The notes under the pieces are model-generated. The model searched no databases and was not told the origin of the DNA. It saw only the letters and a program-made list of their open reading frames with translations. A program made the translations under genes and the position numbers. Positions 14,733 through 23,224 of a DNA stretch of 33,781 nucleotides are shown here, in pieces. How positions within the stretch are numbered: the stretch's first letter is position 1; each line of letters opens with the position of its first letter. Source of the stretch: CAZKFA01 sp964551925 (GTDB lineage: Bacteria > Cyanobacteriota > Vampirovibrionia > LMEP-6097). The DNA lies in contig CAZKFA010000020.1 in NCBI GenBank assembly GCA_964551925.1, positions 1 to 33,781 of the forward strand, written 5' to 3'.

Positions 14733-14740
14733 AAGGTTTA

Positions 14741-15487
14741 TTATATCACCTTGAAAGGCAGGTTATTGCTCTTATACTCCGCTTGGCGAGTCAAATACAT
14801 TATATAATCACCTTTTTCAGTGCCTTTAGGAATCTGAAGATAAAGTTTAGTTACAAATGAAGCATCTGGTTTATCAGCTCTAACTACTTCTAGAAGCGTC
14901 TCTGTCTTCTTTGCTAGATGCCTAATTGTTACCACGACATCAGCCTCAGTATCTCCCAAGCGTTCTACATCAACAGTAAAATTCTCACCTGCCTTCACCT
15001 CAAGCGCATTCTTACCAGGTATAAGTTTAGGCTTAAATACCTGAAAAGCCTCTAAATAGTATTCGACAGGAGTCGCATCATAATTGAGACTCAAACGACC
15101 TTCGATTTTATTATTGATTTCAGTGGCTTTAACAATGCCATCAAATTTAAAAGTATCCTTAAGACTACTATAAAGATTATTGTCTTTAACAAACAACAAA
15201 TTCCAAGTTTGACTATTATCACCGGTTGAGCGCCAATAAAATCTTTGGCTGTTATCATCGATTAATAGAACACCGACACCATCTACTAAGCCCTTAGCTT
15301 TGGGTAACAAGTTGATTTTAACTGGAATAGCTTCGCCTTCTTGTTTGACTTTTTTGGCAGTACCGATATACTCACCTAAAGGTGGTTCTTTATTAGGGTC
15401 CTCAATGCCAACCGTTTTCTTAAAATAGCTACAACTATTTAATAGTAAAATGACAATTAAGGATAGGAAGCCTATTTTATACTTCAT
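14741..15487 (-). CDS. Lipoprotein of unknown function
   Basis: Of 248 residues. The N-terminus MKYKIGFLSLIVILLLNSC carries a lipobox (LNSC, Cys19), so the protein is probably lipid-anchored on the periplasmic side or outer membrane. The mature part is beta-rich. A first region (about 38-155) has YIGTAKKVKQEGEAIPVKINLL and a final one (about 157-248) resembles an Ig-like or bacterial beta-sandwich: LEVKAGENFTVDVERLGDTEADVVVTI ending in LPFKVI. No family is recognised. An extended -10 TGCTATAAT (15505-15497) ends 9 bases before the ATG. It is divergent from the LCP gene with overlapping -10 elements. Confidence 0.8.
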   Translation of the reverse strand: MKYKIGFLSLIVILLLNSCSYFKKTVGIEDPNKEPPLGEYIGTAKKVKQEGEAIPVKINLLPKAKGLVDGVGVLLIDDNSQRFYWRSTGDNSQTWNLLFVKDNNLYSSLKDTFKFDGIVKATEINNKIEGRLSLNYDATPVEYYLEAFQVFKPKLIPGKNALEVKAGENFTVDVERLGDTEADVVVTIRHLAKKTETLLEVVRADKPDASFVTKLYLQIPKGTEKGDYIMYLTRQAEYKSNNLPFKVI

Positions 15488-15495
15488 TCATGAGA

Positions 15496-15505
15496 TATTA
15501 TAGCA
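15496..15505. promoter_or_regulatory. Bidirectional promoter with overlapping -10 elements
   Basis: Only 25 bases separate the two divergent ATGs (15487 and 15513). One AT block gives TATTAT on the plus strand (15496-15501) and TATAAT, preceded by TG-C, on the minus strand (15502-15497). The minus -10 ends 9 bases before the lipoprotein ATG. The plus -10 ends 11 bases before the LCP ATG. The two should compete for RNA polymerase. Confidence 0.5.
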
Positions 15506-15512
15506 AAAACCA

Positions 15513-16400
15513 ATGTTAGAACATAGCAAACGACATTTTTTACTCGCACTCTGTCTTATCCTATTAGCCATAGCACTTATTTTTGCGATACTGAGAGATT
15601 GGCAACTCAAACCTAAAATAGTTAGAGTTCCCCAAATTGCTCTTGAGAAGTCAGTAAATATTTTACTATTGGGGACAGACGAAGTGATACCAGGTAAACT
15701 CAAAAGCTGGAATGGGCGTTCAGATTTTATTGCACTAATTAATATTAATCCACACACTAATCGTGTATCAATCCTCAGCATTCCTCGAGATACTTATATT
15801 GAACTAAAAAAATATGACTTTCACAAAATCAACGCTGCTAATGTCTTTGGTGGCTATCAATTAAGTAAACAGGCTGTACAAAAACTACTAGAAGTAAAAA
15901 TCGATCACGTTGTTGTTTGTAGTATAAAGGCTGTCATCGATTTAATTGATCAATTCGGACCGTTCAAAATTCTGGTTACAGAACAAATGTCCTACCATGA
16001 TCACAGTGCAAACTTGCATATCGAGATTAAACCAGGCTTGCATGTTATGAACGGTCCTCAACTAATGAATTATCTACGTTATCGCAAAGATAAAGGAGAT
16101 ATAGGAAGAATTGGTAGACAACAAATCTTCTTCCGTGCCGTAATTAGAAAGCTTAAGGAACCTAGTGTGATTTTTAAATTGCCCGGTGTACTTTTCCAAG
16201 CTAATAAACTATTTTTGACTGATATGGAATTTAAGGAAATGTTCAAATTAGGAAGCCTAGTTAAATCATTAAGCCCAGAACAATTCAACAGCTATATGGT
16301 TCCAGGTGATTTTGGTAGCGATGGCTCGTGGATAAGTGATAAAATTCAACTTCAAGCCTTGATGCAGAAAATCTGCACAGATAATATAGAGAAGGATTAG
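15513..16400 (+). CDS. LytR-CpsA-Psr (LCP) family glycopolymer ligase
   Basis: LCP enzymes transfer undecaprenyl-linked glycopolymers onto peptidoglycan or other acceptors outside the cytoplasmic membrane. The 295-residue protein has an N-terminal membrane anchor (about 9-27), then LLLGTDE, the NGRSDFIALININP stretch with pyrophosphate-binding Arg/Asp, SILSIPRDTYIEL and HKINAANVFGG. YLRYRKDKGDIGRIGRQQ, with catalytic-site arginines, follows. All are LCP signatures. The cargo is unknown. The membrane glycosyltransferase 20 bases downstream suggests the pair makes and attaches one surface polysaccharide. A TATTAT -10 ends 11 bases before the start, with no Shine-Dalgarno. Confidence 0.92.
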   Translation: MLEHSKRHFLLALCLILLAIALIFAILRDWQLKPKIVRVPQIALEKSVNILLLGTDEVIPGKLKSWNGRSDFIALININPHTNRVSILSIPRDTYIELKKYDFHKINAANVFGGYQLSKQAVQKLLEVKIDHVVVCSIKAVIDLIDQFGPFKILVTEQMSYHDHSANLHIEIKPGLHVMNGPQLMNYLRYRKDKGDIGRIGRQQIFFRAVIRKLKEPSVIFKLPGVLFQANKLFLTDMEFKEMFKLGSLVKSLSPEQFNSYMVPGDFGSDGSWISDKIQLQALMQKICTDNIEKD

Positions 16401-16420
16401 AAGATAATTTATAACAACTA

Positions 16421-17800
16421 ATGATAGAAAAACTAAAGCTAAAACACAAGATTGGCGCGGGTCTGCGTAAGTTGAATATTTTCAATTTTTGGCAGGGCAA
16501 TAATCGTGATCGTTTTTTATTATTCGGAATTATTGCAGCTATCTGGTTATTAATCAAAGCACTAGAAGAGATAGTCCCCTCAAGACTGCTCAACAAGCTA
16601 CCTTCGGACGTATCATTAACCTTGTTAGCTTTAATTATTACAGTGATGATCTTTCATTCGATTTTTATTTTCTTTGCTCAGAATCATAGACGTAGTAACC
16701 CACGAGAAGTGCTTGGCGATTACGAACCAAGCATTGATATTTTTATCTCAGCTCATAACGAGGAGACTGTGATTGGCTCCACTATAGAGCACCTACTTAC
16801 ACTAACTTATCCAAAATTACAGATATTTATCATTAATGATCGCAGTCAAGATAGGACTCAAGAAATAATTGCACAGTATTCAAACAAGATTACGATTCTA
16901 AACAGACACCCTGAGAGCTTTCCAGGCAAGGCTGCTGCGCTTAATGACGCGCTCAAAATCTCCAACGGTGAAGTTATTTGTGTACTTGATGCTGACGCTA
17001 GAATCGATAATAATTTTTTGTTTGATATAGTGCAATACCTACAAGATCCCCTAGTTGGTGCTGTGCAAGCTCAGAAAGTAATAATGAATCCAGAATTGAG
17101 TTACTTAACTCGCTGTCAGGCTCACGAGTACAATATGGATACTTACTTACAAATGGGGCGTGATAGTATTCGCGGTGCTGTAGAACTGCGTGGTAATGGA
17201 GAATTGATCAAACGCCGTTCCCTAGAGGATGTTGGCGGCTGGAACGAAGAAACTATTACTGATGATTTAGATTTATCAACTTCATTACATGTTAATGGAT
17301 GGGATATCAGATTTAGCCCAGAGACCAAGGTCTACGAGCAGGCTGTAACTACTATTGATAGTTTTATCAAACAACGCCGTCGTTGGGCTGAAGGTAGCAT
17401 GCGTCGTTATCTAAATTATTTCTTGCAATTAATGCAACCAGGTAATCTGACTCTGAACCAAATTTTTGATACTTTTGTTTTTCTCGGTGAATTCAGCATT
17501 CCACTATGGTTATCGCTTGACATAGTCTACGAAGGGATTAGATTGGCTTCTGGTAGAGAGACTTATTTTAGTTTCTTGATGTTACTAAGCATGGGCATGA
17601 TGGGCATTTTGTTTGTCTCACAGTTTAATGGATTAAGAATCTATGGCAAACAAAGTTTCGGTGAGGCGCTAGTGAACACAATCAAAACAAACTTCTACTT
17701 TATCAGCACCTGGACCACTATGATTATCTTGACTTATCGCAAAATACTATTCAGTCGCAAGGTTGGTACTTGGACTAGGTCTAATAAAATAACAGCTTAA
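16421..17800 (+). CDS. Processive membrane glycosyltransferase, family 2
   Basis: A 459-residue integral-membrane GT2 enzyme of the cellulose/hyaluronan/poly-GlcNAc synthase type. Two N-terminal membrane helices (about 32-50 and 64-88) precede the catalytic domain: IDIFISAHNEE, IINDRSQDRT, the DADA metal-binding motif (LDADARID), the TDDLDL acceptor site and QRRRW (IKQRRRWAEG), the mark of processive enzymes. Three or four C-terminal helices follow. It therefore probably polymerises a beta-linked polysaccharide from a UDP-sugar and threads it across the membrane. The sugar is unknown. It follows the LCP gene. TATAAC (16410-16415) ends 5 bases before the ATG. Confidence 0.9.
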   Translation: MIEKLKLKHKIGAGLRKLNIFNFWQGNNRDRFLLFGIIAAIWLLIKALEEIVPSRLLNKLPSDVSLTLLALIITVMIFHSIFIFFAQNHRRSNPREVLGDYEPSIDIFISAHNEETVIGSTIEHLLTLTYPKLQIFIINDRSQDRTQEIIAQYSNKITILNRHPESFPGKAAALNDALKISNGEVICVLDADARIDNNFLFDIVQYLQDPLVGAVQAQKVIMNPELSYLTRCQAHEYNMDTYLQMGRDSIRGAVELRGNGELIKRRSLEDVGGWNEETITDDLDLSTSLHVNGWDIRFSPETKVYEQAVTTIDSFIKQRRRWAEGSMRRYLNYFLQLMQPGNLTLNQIFDTFVFLGEFSIPLWLSLDIVYEGIRLASGRETYFSFLMLLSMGMMGILFVSQFNGLRIYGKQSFGEALVNTIKTNFYFISTWTTMIILTYRKILFSRKVGTWTRSNKITA

Positions 17801-17809
17801 TCAAAAAAG

Positions 17810-17880
17810 ATCTAGCGTCAACACAGAATCTTACTATACAGCAATGACCTTTATAGTAACTAACTAACCTGCGCTAGATA
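17810..17880. terminator. Nested inverted repeats between convergent genes
   Basis: ATCTAGCG (17810-17817) and CGCTAGAT (17872-17879) form an outer 8-base stem. TTACTATA (17831-17838) and TATAGTAA (17852-17859) form an inner 8-base stem. They lie between the glycosyltransferase gene and rpoD, which converge here, and the outer right arm is in the rpoD coding end. No T-run follows, so a terminator function is only probable. Confidence 0.45.
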
Positions 17881-18852
17881 GCCCTCAAGCTTCTCAAACT
17901 TAGAAGGTTCGCGTAATTTCTTCATAGCCTTGAATTCAATCTGGCGCACTCTTTCGCGGGTGATATTAAATATACGCCCTACTTGCTCAAGAGTACGTGC
18001 CTGACCATCTTCTAGCCCGTAACGTAACTTCAAGACCTCTGCTTCACGCGGTAACAAATCAACTAATAATTCTTTGATGTGAACCTTTAACATACGTTCA
18101 GTACTGCTGTAATCCGGTCTACAACCGTTATCGTCAGCAATGAAATCAGATAGCGTACTATCTTCTTCTTTACCAAGCGGAGTCTCCAAAGAAACAGGAA
18201 CCTTATTAGCATTCATAATTTCTTTGAGCTTCTTAGGAGTGACGCCCATAGCCCAAGCTAATTCTTGATCTGTAGGCTTACGTCCTAATTCTAATGATAG
18301 TTGACGAGTAACACGCTTGTAACGATTAATAGTCTCAACCATATGCACCGGTACACGAATAGTACGAGACTTATCGGCAAGACTACGAGTGATACCCTGT
18401 CTTATCCACCAAGTAGCATAAGTACTAAACTTATATCCTTTCTCGTAATCAAACTTCTCAGCAGCACGGATCAAACCAAGGTTCCCCTCTTGAATTAAAT
18501 CAAGGAATGACAAACCACGATTGAGATATTTCTTGGCGATACTAACTACCAAGCGTAAATTTGCTTGAACTAATTTGCGCTTAGCATCTTCACCACGAGG
18601 ACCACCTTTCTCTATCTCTCTAGCAAGTTCAATTTCTTGCTCAGCAGTTAATAAAGCAATGCGCCCAATCTCTTTCAGGTAGAGCTTTATAGAGTCTTCT
18701 CCAGATTCTGATCTAGTGTAAGTTTTAACTTTAACAACTTCTTCTTCCTCTTCGTCCTCAACGACTGGTGCTTCAACTACAGCCTCTACAACTTCTTCTT
18801 CTACTTCTTCATCTGCGGCATAAGCCCCAAATAATTCCTGATCATCTGCCAT
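17860..18852 (-). CDS. rpoD: Primary sigma factor (RpoD/SigA, sigma-70 group 1 or 2)
   Basis: Directs RNA polymerase to housekeeping promoters of the TTGACA/TATAAT type, which this window contains. Residues 1-45 are very acidic (EEVEEEVVEAVVEAP and EDEEEEEVV) in place of a typical region 1.1. Region 1.2 (SIKLYLKEIGRIALLT) and region 2 (LVVSIAKKYLNRGLSFLDLIQEGN, YKFSTYATWWIRQGITR) follow, the latter contacting the -10. Region 3 and region 4 (LPREAEVLKLRYGL, TLEQVGRIFNITRERVRQIE), which contacts the -35, complete it. At 330 residues it is compact. A GGGAG lies about 11 bases before the ATG. It is the only sigma factor in the window. Confidence 0.93.
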   Translation of the reverse strand: MADDQELFGAYAADEEVEEEVVEAVVEAPVVEDEEEEEVVKVKTYTRSESGEDSIKLYLKEIGRIALLTAEQEIELAREIEKGGPRGEDAKRKLVQANLRLVVSIAKKYLNRGLSFLDLIQEGNLGLIRAAEKFDYEKGYKFSTYATWWIRQGITRSLADKSRTIRVPVHMVETINRYKRVTRQLSLELGRKPTDQELAWAMGVTPKKLKEIMNANKVPVSLETPLGKEEDSTLSDFIADDNGCRPDYSSTERMLKVHIKELLVDLLPREAEVLKLRYGLEDGQARTLEQVGRIFNITRERVRQIEFKAMKKLREPSKFEKLEGYLAQVS

Positions 18853-19013
18853 AACGATGCCACTCCCTTATTAAAAATTTTGACTGTTTACTTCTATGTA
18901 TCTTAAGTCAATCAACACTGTATGCAACTATAAAACATTTGTTCCAAATTAATCTCTTAATTTTTTTTAAGCATTTGCGGCCACGGCCAAAAAAATATTT
19001 TTGAGCATAACTC
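18853..19013. other. Intergenic region between rpoD and ahcY (161 bases)
   Basis: The region holds the rpoD leader and the end of the ahcY transcript, both on the minus strand. An AT-rich stretch contains a GGCC-AC-GGCC hairpin (about 18977-18986) with an A-run on the plus strand. It has no T-run in the ahcY direction, so it is not a convincing terminator. A TTGACT (minus strand, near 18912) may be a -35 for rpoD, but no matching -10 stands out. Confidence 0.4.
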
Positions 19014-20300
19014 TTAAGTTCCAATTTGCCATGAGTTCATGTATTCAAGCATGTTTGGCGTTAAGTGATCAATTTTAATTCCCATAGCAGCCAGTTTCAT
19101 TTCTGCAATTTTAGAATCAACTTCAGCTGATAATTTTTGTAATTTATTTTCTAATTTACCTCTATGGCTAATGAGCAGTTCAACCGCCAGCGCTTGATTA
19201 CTAAAACTCATATCCATCACTGCTGATGGATGCCCCTCTGCTGCAGCAAGATTAATCAATCGACCTTCACCAAGCACTATTACTGAACCCTTAGTTTTTG
19301 TTTTCTGAGGATTGCGAACGTATTCCTCAGAAAATGGTCTCACTGACTTAACTTCAGTGCTCATTTCTTTAAGCGCAACTAAATTTAACTCCAAATCAAA
19401 ATGCCCAGAATTACAAACTATCGCGCCATCTTTCATCAATTCGAAATGCTCTTTATCAATCACATGCCTATTACCAGTAACAGTAATAAAAATATCACCG
19501 ATGCTAGCAGCTTCAGACATGGTCATCACTCTAAATCCGTCTAGATTAGCTTCTAAGGCACGTATTGGATCAACTTCAGTAACAATGACATTAGCGCCCA
19601 TACCACGGGCACGCGTCGCCGCACCGCGACCACACCAACCATAACCTACTACTACTAAAGATTTACCAGCGATCAAAACATTAGTCGCGCGAATAATACC
19701 ATCAAGCGTTGATTGACCAGTTCCATATCTATTATCAAAAAGATGTTTGGTCTGCGAATCATTAACAGCGATCGCAGGAAAACTAAGCACCCCATCTCTT
19801 TCCATTGCCTTCAATCTAACGATGCCAGTTGTCGTCTCTTCAGTAACACCGATAATATCTTTGACTTGCTGAGGACGTTCTTTAATTAAAGTTGCAACGA
19901 CATCTGAACCATCATCCATAATAATTTGTGGATTAGTGTCAAGCGCAATATTAACGTGCTTGATATAAGTCTCTGTCGATTCACCTTTCATCGCATAAAC
20001 CGAAATCCCATAATTCTGCACTAAAGCAGCAGCGACATCATCTTGAGTCGATAAAGGATTAGAAGCTATCAAAGCACAATCAACACCACCAGCCTTAAGA
20101 GTGATTGCAAGATTTGCTGTTTCGGTAGTAACGTGAGCACAAGCCACCATCCTGAAACCTGCTAGGGGCTTATCTTTGGCGAAGCGTTCGCGAATTTGAC
20201 GAAGGACTGGCATCTCTTTAGCCGCCCAATCAATACGCTGCTGACCTAGGTCAGCTAGCTTAATATCTGTAATTTCATAACCAATAGTTTTAGGAGTCAT
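19014..20300 (-). CDS. ahcY: Adenosylhomocysteinase (S-adenosyl-L-homocysteine hydrolase)
   Basis: Hydrolyses S-adenosylhomocysteine to adenosine and homocysteine, relieving product inhibition of methyltransferases such as RlmN. Family features in order: MIMDDGSD-type substrate site (here QIIMDDGSDVVA), the catalytic Lys/Asp region QTKHLFDNRYGTGQS, the NAD-binding Rossmann loop VVGYGWCGRG, and NSGHFDLEL. The length of 428 is the shorter form without the 40-residue insert. The C-terminus ends MNSWQIGT rather than the common KxxxYRY that completes the neighbouring NAD site. ATG start at 20300. A TATTAG hexamer lies 3 bases upstream. It is divergent from flgG, 112 bases apart. No SAH riboswitch is recognisable in that space. 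Confidence 0.95.
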   Translation of the reverse strand: MTPKTIGYEITDIKLADLGQQRIDWAAKEMPVLRQIRERFAKDKPLAGFRMVACAHVTTETANLAITLKAGGVDCALIASNPLSTQDDVAAALVQNYGISVYAMKGESTETYIKHVNIALDTNPQIIMDDGSDVVATLIKERPQQVKDIIGVTEETTTGIVRLKAMERDGVLSFPAIAVNDSQTKHLFDNRYGTGQSTLDGIIRATNVLIAGKSLVVVGYGWCGRGAATRARGMGANVIVTEVDPIRALEANLDGFRVMTMSEAASIGDIFITVTGNRHVIDKEHFELMKDGAIVCNSGHFDLELNLVALKEMSTEVKSVRPFSEEYVRNPQKTKTKGSVIVLGEGRLINLAAAEGHPSAVMDMSFSNQALAVELLISHRGKLENKLQKLSAEVDSKIAEMKLAAMGIKIDHLTPNMLEYMNSWQIGT

Positions 20301-20402
20301 TACCTAATATCTTAGCCCAAAGCTCAAAAATCCTCTATTTAATTTAGAAAAATAGTATTTTTCCTGATAAAACAGTGTTAATACAAGAGAGAGACTACGG
20401 CA

Positions 20403-20408
20403 TATAAT
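20403..20408 (+). promoter_or_regulatory. -10 element of flgG
   Basis: A perfect TATAAT ends 4 bases before the flgG ATG. Transcription would start at about the A of the ATG, giving a leaderless message. There is no Shine-Dalgarno and no clear -35, nor a sigma-28 or sigma-54 pattern. Confidence 0.45.
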
Positions 20409-20412
20409 ATTC

Positions 20413-21207
20413 ATGGATCGTTCTTTATATACAGCTGCGACAGGGATGCAAGCCCAGCAAACCAATATTGATGTTATCTCACATAACTTAGCTAACATTA
20501 ATACCACTGGCTACAAAAAATCTTCGGCGCATTTTACAACTTTATTCTCACAGATTATTAAAGCCCCCGGCTCAATTCTTTCTAATGGTAATGTCACTCC
20601 AAATGGCGTACAGATTGGACTTGGTGTTGAGTTAGATGCAACTAACAAAGCCTTCACTATGGGTAGCTTGACTAATACTGGCAACCCGCTTGATCTTGCG
20701 ATTGAAGGTGAAGGTTTCTTCCAGATCCAACTACCAAGTGGACAGATTGCTTATACTCGCGATGGTAATTTTCAAATCGACGGACAAAGCGGCGAGATAG
20801 TTACGAATCGTGGTTATCCACTTTTTCCGAATATTAATTTGGGCAGTAACATTGAAAAAATAACCGTTGCCGAAGATGGTAGTATTTCTGTCAGCCGCTC
20901 TGGATTATACAATCAAACTGATACGGTAGGAAGCATTCGCCTAGCGCGTTTCGCTAATCCTGCTGGCTTACTTGAACAGTCTGCTAATTTGTTTCTACAA
21001 AGCAGTGCTAGCGGTAGACCGCTAGAAGGTAATCCAATGGATGCTAATTTTGGTTCACTAAGACAAAGTTTCCTTGAAGGTAGTAACGTCAAGATCGTCG
21101 AAGAGATTGTAAATATGATTAGTGCTCAAAGAGCTTACGAAGCTAGTAGCAATGTCATCAAAGCTTCTAATGAGATGCTGCAACAAGCTAATAATATAGT
21201 TAGTTAA
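20413..21207 (+). CDS. flgG: Flagellar distal rod protein FlgG
   Basis: FlgG forms the distal rod of the flagellar drive shaft that passes the peptidoglycan and outer membrane. Its 264 residues match the family in full: N-terminal MDRSLYTAATGMQAQQTNIDVISHNLANINTTGYKK rod/hook helix region, the LDLAIEGEGFFQI and YTRDGNF motifs of the middle domain, and the C-terminal LEGSNVKIVEEIVNMISAQRAYE helix. Export by the FliPQR gate is expected. The gene is followed by flgA after a short spacer, but the usual flgH and flgI do not follow. Confidence 0.96.
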   Translation: MDRSLYTAATGMQAQQTNIDVISHNLANINTTGYKKSSAHFTTLFSQIIKAPGSILSNGNVTPNGVQIGLGVELDATNKAFTMGSLTNTGNPLDLAIEGEGFFQIQLPSGQIAYTRDGNFQIDGQSGEIVTNRGYPLFPNINLGSNIEKITVAEDGSISVSRSGLYNQTDTVGSIRLARFANPAGLLEQSANLFLQSSASGRPLEGNPMDANFGSLRQSFLEGSNVKIVEEIVNMISAQRAYEASSNVIKASNEMLQQANNIVS

Positions 21208-21259
21208 TCCGATGCAATAGATCTGATTAAGAAAGCACAAGTTGTGGAATAATATAATT

Positions 21260-22054
21260 ATGGTTTGTAAAAACCTAGCTTTGCTGTTTTTATTTTTTCT
21301 AAGTTACTTAGTTGACGTCAGCCACGTTAATGCCAGAACTGAAGCAACGTGGCGGAGCAATTCCGTTTTTCGTCCAACTCAGGGTAAAGCAGAGAATATA
21401 CCAAGCCCTACAATAAATACTTTTTGGCTAAACCTAAAAGCAAAACTAGAACAATTTCTAGAGAAAGAAATCGATCCGACTAAATATAAATACGAAATTA
21501 TTGGCACTGTCAATGAAATGAAATGCTTTCTTGGCAATCGAGCTGATGCTGAAATTAGCTTCGAGAAATTAAATTTAAATAGCACAAGTCCAATTAAAAG
21601 CATTGTCGCGGTTGCTTATGATGCCAATAAAAAAATCATTGATAGTGAAGTAATTAATATTGAAGTTTGGATCTACAAAAATATCTATGTTAGCAATCAT
21701 GCTATCGCCAAAGGGAAAGATCTAAGCAGTAGTGATATTAGCTTACAAAAGCTTCCAATTCATCAAATGGACGATAGATTATTCTTTATTGACAACCCTA
21801 AACAAAAAGTCACTACTATTAATATTGCCGCAAATACACCAATTCGAGTCAACATGCTGCGTCACGAAAGGCTAGTACAGAGTGGCGATACACTGCAAAT
21901 TAATAGTGGCTCTGGCTTAATTCAGCTAGAGTTCTCTTGTAGAGCCATGGGTAGCGGTGATGCTGGCGATATCATTAATATCACTTGTCCAAATATGGAA
22001 AAGAAAAACCATAAAGCACGAATTACTTCTACTGATTCTGCGACTTTGTTGTAG
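21260..22054 (+). CDS. flgA: Flagellar P-ring assembly chaperone FlgA
   Basis: A periplasmic chaperone for assembly of the FlgI P ring around the rod, so its presence implies a diderm flagellum. A signal peptide (MVCKNLALLFLFFLSYLVDVSHVNA) precedes a divergent middle region, and the C-terminal half has the SAF-type fold pattern: AIAKGKDLSSSDISLQKLP, ANTPIRVNMLRHERLVQSGDTLQINS and GSGDAGDIINITC. I chose ATG 21260. A longer frame from TTG 21242 would put extra residues before the signal peptide. TATAAT (21253-21258) ends one base before the ATG. The gene converges with the ATPase gene, 9 bases apart. Confidence 0.88.
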   Translation: MVCKNLALLFLFFLSYLVDVSHVNARTEATWRSNSVFRPTQGKAENIPSPTINTFWLNLKAKLEQFLEKEIDPTKYKYEIIGTVNEMKCFLGNRADAEISFEKLNLNSTSPIKSIVAVAYDANKKIIDSEVINIEVWIYKNIYVSNHAIAKGKDLSSSDISLQKLPIHQMDDRLFFIDNPKQKVTTINIAANTPIRVNMLRHERLVQSGDTLQINSGSGLIQLEFSCRAMGSGDAGDIINITCPNMEKKNHKARITSTDSATLL

Positions 22055-22063
22055 AGTGTCTAT

Positions 22064-23224
22064 TTAAGTAAATAACTTCTTCAATCCTTCCTGCCAAGGA
22101 TAAACTTTAATAGCACCAAAATTCTTGACATAATCGTCTCGTGAAAAACAAACCGCCTCACATTTACCATAATCATTAACAAGGCGAGTAAATCCAGAAA
22201 TATCTTCTTGCTTCACTTGTTTAGAGCTTTTGATTTCAATTAAAAGAATTGGTTTATTCGGTCTTTGTACCACCAGATCTATTTCAGCGTTATCCTTAGT
22301 CTTTAAATATGAAAATCGATATTCTTTTTTATGATAACTAGCTAACTTAATGCATTCAAGAATTACAAAATGCTCGAAGGCATTACCATAAGCATAAGTA
22401 CCGTCTCTAAGTATAGAAGACAAATTGTAACTAAGAGCCCTAACTACACCAGTATCAAAAAAATAAAATTTAGGCTTAGTACTAAGTTGCTTTCTAAATG
22501 AATCCTGATAAGCATTTAAGAAAAAGCCTATCAGAGTATCTTCCAAGATCGAATAGTACCTTTTGATCGTTGAATCATCAACTCCAACATCCTTGGCTAT
22601 TTTAGAAATATTTAAAATTTTACCGTTCATTTGTGCTGCCACTTCAAGAAATTTTCTAAAAGGATCAAGATCTTTAATAAATTGTTCTGCCCAAATTTCT
22701 TCTTTGAGATAAGTATGGGCATAAGCTTCTAGAAAATCTTGTTTATGAGTATCATCATCAAACTGATAAATCTTGGGTAGCATGCCCCAGTGTAGAGCAT
22801 GATTAAGATCGAATCTAGAAGCCAATTCTATACTACTAAGTGCATAAAGATTATAAGTAAAAGCTCTCCCTGCAAGTAAGTTGGCATTACCTCGTTTTAG
22901 TTTTCTGGCGCTCGAACCAGTAAGTATAAAATATCGCTTTTGAGTTTCAATAAGCAAATGAACCAAATCAAGAAGTACTGGAATTTTCTGAACTTCATCT
23001 ATAATCACATGGCTAATATTTGATTTGAGATTTCTAATTATATTTTCTAATTCATTAGGATCATTTATAAACCTAGCTTCTTGTTTTGGATCAAGTAAAT
23101 TAATATAGAGTGAATTTTTAGCAAAGCGTTTTTGAATGAGAGTACTTTTACCAACACCTCTTGGCCCAAATAAGAAAAAACTATAATCCTTAGGAAAAGA
23201 AATTGTTCTAGAAAAATCTTCCAT
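22064..23224 (-). CDS. AAA-type ATPase with DUF4143 domain
   Basis: A 386-residue protein of the widespread AAA_14/DUF4143 family, often found scattered in genomes and near mobile or defence genes. The cellular role is unknown. The N-terminal ATPase domain has Walker A GPRGVGKST (about 19-27) and Walker B HVIIDEVQKIP (about 71-81), followed by the TGSSARKLKRG sensor and LAGRA. A winged-helix-like middle (KDVGVDDSTIKRYYSILEDT) precedes the DUF4143 part. Its end has the D...ExK pattern of PD-(D/E)xK nucleases: AEIDLVVQRPNKPILLIEIKSSK. It lies opposite flgGA, in a spot where flgH/flgI would be expected. A TATAAT (23241-23236) ends 11 bases before the ATG. Confidence 0.9.
   Translation of the reverse strand: MEDFSRTISFPKDYSFFLFGPRGVGKSTLIQKRFAKNSLYINLLDPKQEARFINDPNELENIIRNLKSNISHVIIDEVQKIPVLLDLVHLLIETQKRYFILTGSSARKLKRGNANLLAGRAFTYNLYALSSIELASRFDLNHALHWGMLPKIYQFDDDTHKQDFLEAYAHTYLKEEIWAEQFIKDLDPFRKFLEVAAQMNGKILNISKIAKDVGVDDSTIKRYYSILEDTLIGFFLNAYQDSFRKQLSTKPKFYFFDTGVVRALSYNLSSILRDGTYAYGNAFEHFVILECIKLASYHKKEYRFSYLKTKDNAEIDLVVQRPNKPILLIEIKSSKQVKQEDISGFTRLVNDYGKCEAVCFSRDDYVKNFGAIKVYPWQEGLKKLFT

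Noticed and set aside
18960..18995. Intrinsic terminator for ahcY at the GGCC-AC-GGCC hairpin
   Set aside because: In the ahcY direction the hairpin is not followed by a T-run. The homopolymer lies on the wrong side.
20301..20412. SAM or SAH riboswitch upstream of ahcY
   Set aside because: The 112-base spacer shows no recognisable conserved core or strong stem set, and a TATTAG lies right before the ATG.
21242..21259. TTG start for flgA
   Set aside because: It would add six residues before a clean signal peptide that begins at ATG 21260.
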